This document shows, piece by piece, positions 52,932 to 55,626 of a stretch of DNA of 55,626 nt. Each line of letters starts with the position of its first letter. Within the stretch, counting starts at the first letter, position 1. Source of the stretch: Clostridia bacterium (GTDB lineage: Bacteria > Bacillota > Clostridia > RUG12999); assembly GCA_017396395.1 (NCBI GenBank), contig JAFQMF010000009.1, positions 1 to 55,626 of the forward strand, read 5' to 3'. Made by a program: the position numbers and the translations under genes. The notes below the pieces were generated by a model. That model saw only the letters and a program-made list of their open reading frames with translations, was not told the DNA's origin and searched no databases.

Positions 52932-54149
52932 ATGAAAAAGTGCTTGACTATATGGCTTTTAGTACTTTCGATGATTACAATTATGTTACCAGTGGTAGCA
53001 GCATCGGACAAAGCGGTCTTTGATATTTGTGTGCCATCGGAATTGCCTAAAGCAGGAGAAACATTTGAAATAACGGTAGAACTTTCTAATAACCCCGGTT
53101 TTTGTGCAATTCAGTTTACATTGTCTTATGACAACACAATAATGGAATGCAAAAGGGCTGAAATTGGTGAAATGCTTGATGGTGCTTCTCTTTCGGTTAC
53201 AAATCCAAAAGCAGATACAGGAGCTATTGTTTCAGTCGCATCTTTGGATGCAATTGAAGGTGACGGTGAGATTGCGTCATACAGATTTGTTGCAAAAGAA
53301 GATATTACGGAATTTGACTTCAACTTGAAGAACGTCAGCTTGAGTGATTTTGACGGAAATGCTGTAAGTTACCATATTTCAGGTGCATCTGAAGATGAGA
53401 GCGTTTCTCCAGAAAAAGAGACTCCTTCTGAATTAACTCCACAGCCGGTTCCGGATGAAGAATTAACAGAAGAGGATTCTCAAGGAGGAGTTCCCGTAGA
53501 ACCCAATCCTGAGGCGGAACAGAAAGAACCCATTTCTGATGAAAAAAATGATGAACCGGAAGATATTGATAAGGATCAGCCTGTTCAAATACAGCTTTTT
53601 TCAGATATTTCGGGTCACTGGGCAGAAACCTATGTCAATACTGCAGCGCAAAAAGGGTTGTTCAAAGGTGATGACGAGGGCAGATTTAGCCCAGATGACA
53701 ATATAACCCGTGCACAGTTTGTTACTGTGTTATGGCGAATGTCAGGTTCACCTTCTGTAAATGAAGAAACTCCATTTGAAGATATTGATGACCAGATTGA
53801 TGAGTTTAAATCTGCAATTGCGTGGGGATATTTTAACGGCTATATTAATGGTTTGTCTGAAACGGCTTTTGACCCTGACGGACTTTTGACAAGAGAAGCC
53901 GGAATGAAAATTCTTCATTGTTATTCTGGAGACAAAAGTGGCGGAGAGTTGTTGTTTACAGCGATATATGACGGAGCTTTTGAAGATAGTAAATTGATTT
54001 CCGAATGGGCAAAACCATCAATGTACTGGGGTGTATATAATGAACTTATTTCTGGTACAAGCGAAACTATGCTTAGTCCAAAAGATACAGCAACACGAGC
54101 TCAATTGGCGAAAATATTAGTAAATTATATAGATACATATAGCAAGTAA
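52932..54149 (+). CDS. Cell-surface anchor with cohesin-like domain and three SLH repeats
   Basis: 405 residues. A signal peptide (about 1-24, KCLTIWLLVLSMITIMLPVVAAS) precedes a cohesin-like beta domain (about 27-148; FDICVPSELPKAGETFEITVELSNNPG, given by its ends, and FTLSYDN). A Pro/Glu/Asp-rich linker follows (about 150-220), then three SLH repeats (about 222-270, 280-325, 345-400) with FSDISGHWAETYVNTAAQKG, FEDI...AIAWGYFNGYING and FEDSKLISEWAKPS. SLH repeats bind pyruvylated wall polymer; a cohesin binds a dockerin. The arrangement matches an anchoring scaffoldin. ATG follows AGAGGAGGAA. Next gene is 11 bases on. Confidence 0.9.
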   Translation: MKKCLTIWLLVLSMITIMLPVVAASDKAVFDICVPSELPKAGETFEITVELSNNPGFCAIQFTLSYDNTIMECKRAEIGEMLDGASLSVTNPKADTGAIVSVASLDAIEGDGEIASYRFVAKEDITEFDFNLKNVSLSDFDGNAVSYHISGASEDESVSPEKETPSELTPQPVPDEELTEEDSQGGVPVEPNPEAEQKEPISDEKNDEPEDIDKDQPVQIQLFSDISGHWAETYVNTAAQKGLFKGDDEGRFSPDDNITRAQFVTVLWRMSGSPSVNEETPFEDIDDQIDEFKSAIAWGYFNGYINGLSETAFDPDGLLTREAGMKILHCYSGDKSGGELLFTAIYDGAFEDSKLISEWAKPSMYWGVYNELISGTSETMLSPKDTATRAQLAKILVNYIDTYSK

Positions 54150-54160
54150 AGGAGATTAAA

Positions 54161-54847
54161 ATGAAGAATAAAATTAGCAGTTTATTTTTGGTTGTTACTC
54201 TTTTGTGTGTATTCTGTATTTCTGCTTCAGCAGAAGAAACCACTACTGCAGCCGGATTTTATGACATAGGCTCAAAAGCGAATATCGTAATTACTCCTAC
54301 TGCTTCCGATGGTAAATTACAGAAGGTGCAAGCGGATGTGGATAATGACAATTTGGATGAAACATTCTATGCGTATTCCGACAAAATGGCGGTTACATAT
54401 TCGGCAGCAACACCTGATACATATTATGGTATTATTTTGGTTGAAGGTTCGACTTTACCTACAAAAAACAGCAAAATTTACTACATTAATCAGGAAATTG
54501 CAAAATCAAACGAAGTTAGTTTTGATGTATATCCTGATTTGCCGAAAAAAAATACGGATTTGACATTATACATCTCAAGCAGTAAAACGGATGAACAGCT
54601 TATTGAAATTCCGCTTAGCTATACAGTGGCAGGAACATTTAAGGCATATACACTAGGGGATGTAACCGGTGATGATTCTATAAATGCGAGTGATGCATTA
54701 AGAACTTTAAGAATTGCAGCTAAACTTTATGAACCGACTGATGCAGAAAAGGCAGCTGCTGACGTAAACGGTGATTCAATAATAAATGCATCAGATGCAT
54801 TAAGAATTTTGAGATATGCTGCAAAATTAATAACTTCTTGGGATTGA
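54161..54847 (+). CDS. Small secreted dockerin protein
   Basis: 228 residues. Signal peptide (about 1-24), an unassigned beta-rich region (about 30-160) and a C-terminal dockerin (about 165-228) with two good calcium loops: GDVTGDDSINASDALRTLRIA and ADVNGDSIINASDALRILRYA. The dockerin pairs naturally with the cohesin-like domain of the upstream SLH protein. ATG follows AAAGGAGA. No catalytic signature. The next gene starts 15 bases later. Confidence 0.9.
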   Translation: MKNKISSLFLVVTLLCVFCISASAEETTTAAGFYDIGSKANIVITPTASDGKLQKVQADVDNDNLDETFYAYSDKMAVTYSAATPDTYYGIILVEGSTLPTKNSKIYYINQEIAKSNEVSFDVYPDLPKKNTDLTLYISSSKTDEQLIEIPLSYTVAGTFKAYTLGDVTGDDSINASDALRTLRIAAKLYEPTDAEKAAADVNGDSIINASDALRILRYAAKLITSWD

Positions 54848-54862
54848 TAATTGAGAAAAGAG

Positions 54863-55626
54863 ATGAAACAGATAATGAAGAAATTAATATCAATTGTTCT
54901 AACAATTATTATGCTTATGAGCTTGGTATGCATGCCGGCTTTTTCAGAAACTTTGTTAGAAGGATCAAATGGTAATATAATTTATCTTTCTTTAATGTGT
55001 ACGAGTGATTCCGATGGAAAAACACCGGTAACACAAGTTAGCAAAGATGGTAACTTTTATTTATGGGTAAATTTTGCAGGAAACCCTTCAGGATCTTTTG
55101 AAACTATCGATGAGGAAACTTCTATAAGAGGTATTTGGGCATACGATTTGCTTATTGGTTATAATAACGAGAAAATGTCGTTGATAGAAAATGTTTCTCA
55201 ATTAGCATGTGATGTTTGTAATCCAACTTACGCTGATGGAATAGTTTATGCAGGTTATGCAAGTCAAGGTGGAATTTATAAATTTGACGATGCAACAGAA
55301 AAAAATGTTATTTATCCTTCCGGCTCTCTGTTCAGATTGACAGTAACAGCTTCGGCAGATTTAACAGCGGAGGATTTAAAATCAATTACCATTTTAAAAG
55401 AATATGAAAATATAAGAACAAACATAATGGATGGTGAAGAAAAACTCTTTACCATTGTACAGACTCCGACTATAACAGATGAAAAAGTTACAACAGATGT
55501 TGTATTTAATGTAACTCCTGCTGATGCTCAGGTTACTCTTGGTGATGTAACGATAACAGCGGTAGATGGTGTTGCAACATTTGAAGATGTAGCCTTTGGC
55601 GAAAAAGAATATACAGTATCTGCTGA
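54863..55626 (+). CDS. Secreted beta-domain protein, 3'-truncated by window edge
   Basis: At least 254 residues, frame open to the last base. Starts MKQIMKKLISIVLTIIMLMS, a signal peptide ending near AFS (about 28). The first domain (about 35-195) has the cohesin-like elements GNFYLWVNFAGNP and WAYDLLIGYNNEKMSLI, so it may be a cohesin variant. A second, PEGA/carboxypeptidase-regulatory-like beta module starts near 213 (VVFNVTPADAQVTLGDVTI). It could be a third member of the surface complex, perhaps also with a dockerin or SLH further on. Start could also be the ATG at 54875; ribosome binding sites are weak for both. Confidence 0.8.
   Translation, partial: MKQIMKKLISIVLTIIMLMSLVCMPAFSETLLEGSNGNIIYLSLMCTSDSDGKTPVTQVSKDGNFYLWVNFAGNPSGSFETIDEETSIRGIWAYDLLIGYNNEKMSLIENVSQLACDVCNPTYADGIVYAGYASQGGIYKFDDATEKNVIYPSGSLFRLTVTASADLTAEDLKSITILKEYENIRTNIMDGEEKLFTIVQTPTITDEKVTTDVVFNVTPADAQVTLGDVTITAVDGVATFEDVAFGEKEYTVSA

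Noticed and set aside
1..55626. CRISPR arrays, tRNA genes, prophage or intact insertion sequences
   Set aside because: No regularly spaced repeats, no tRNA cloverleaf and no transposase, integrase or phage structural gene could be seen on either strand.

Overview
The window looks like chromosome of an anaerobic, fermentative, low-GC Gram-positive bacterium of the class Clostridia. The reasons are AT-rich DNA, strong AGGAGG-type ribosome binding sites, near-consensus sigma-A promoters with 17-bp spacers and often a TGn extended -10, a trimeric electron-bifurcating-type [FeFe] hydrogenase, ThyX, a GlgC/GlgD glycogen pathway, small DUF1540 and DUF1858 proteins, and cohesin/dockerin/SLH surface proteins. 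No respiratory chain, tRNA, 16S/23S rRNA, CRISPR array, intact insertion sequence or prophage gene is visible. I cannot name the species.

Layout. (1) 1-4973: 3' part of a very large modular surface protein ending in a cohesin-like domain and a dockerin. (2) 5121-18495: a tightly packed plus-strand housekeeping block: TagA/WecG glycosyltransferase, thyX, tmk, polA, coaE, a lytic transglycosylase, an M18 aminopeptidase, a SWIM/SNF2 helicase, prfA and an ABC exporter. RNase P RNA follows at 18539-18880 with its own promoter. (3) 18974-27627: DUF1858 protein, S41 protease, dtd, pgi, a minimal P-loop protein, thrC, a minus-strand DUF1540 gene, a metallophosphoesterase and rnr. (4) 27658-29739, minus strand: mgtE behind a long leader carrying a 26-codon ORF and an attenuator-like hairpin, and an amidase-domain gene. 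(5) 29971-38222: a ten-gene hydrogenase operon with hydC, hydB and hydA plus a second, sensory-type hydrogenase, two DRTGG proteins, two GHKL ATPases, a PHP phosphoesterase and a [2Fe-2S] protein. (6) 38276-50905: glycogen and alpha-glucan metabolism: malQ divergent from glgB-glgC-glgD-glgA-glgP, then a cytoplasmic GH13 amylase and an ion transporter. (7) 50968-51720: nadE on the minus strand, followed by about 1.1 kb of gene debris in which a PhoU-like fragment is fused to an aconitase-X swivel fragment. (8) 52932-55626: a cohesin-SLH cell-surface anchor, a small dockerin protein and the start of another secreted protein.

How the parts fit. thyX, tmk and polA form a dTMP-to-DNA line. pgi feeds hexose phosphate to glycolysis, while the glg genes store glucose as glycogen and glgP, malQ and the GH13 enzyme retrieve it. 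HydABC would dispose of electrons from NADH and ferredoxin as H2, and the extra hydrogenase, kinase-like and PHP genes look like a sensing or regulatory layer for it. The cohesin-SLH anchor and dockerin proteins at the right edge are parts of a cell-surface complex, and the large dockerin protein at the left edge could dock to such an anchor.

The most interesting items are the mgtE leader, the sensory module inside the hydrogenase operon, the 126-residue P-loop gene with a 10-bp inverted repeat joining its 5' leader to its stop codon, the cohesin-SLH/dockerin cluster, and the chimeric pseudogene junction near 52180. All calls come from reading the sequence. Nothing was confirmed by database search.
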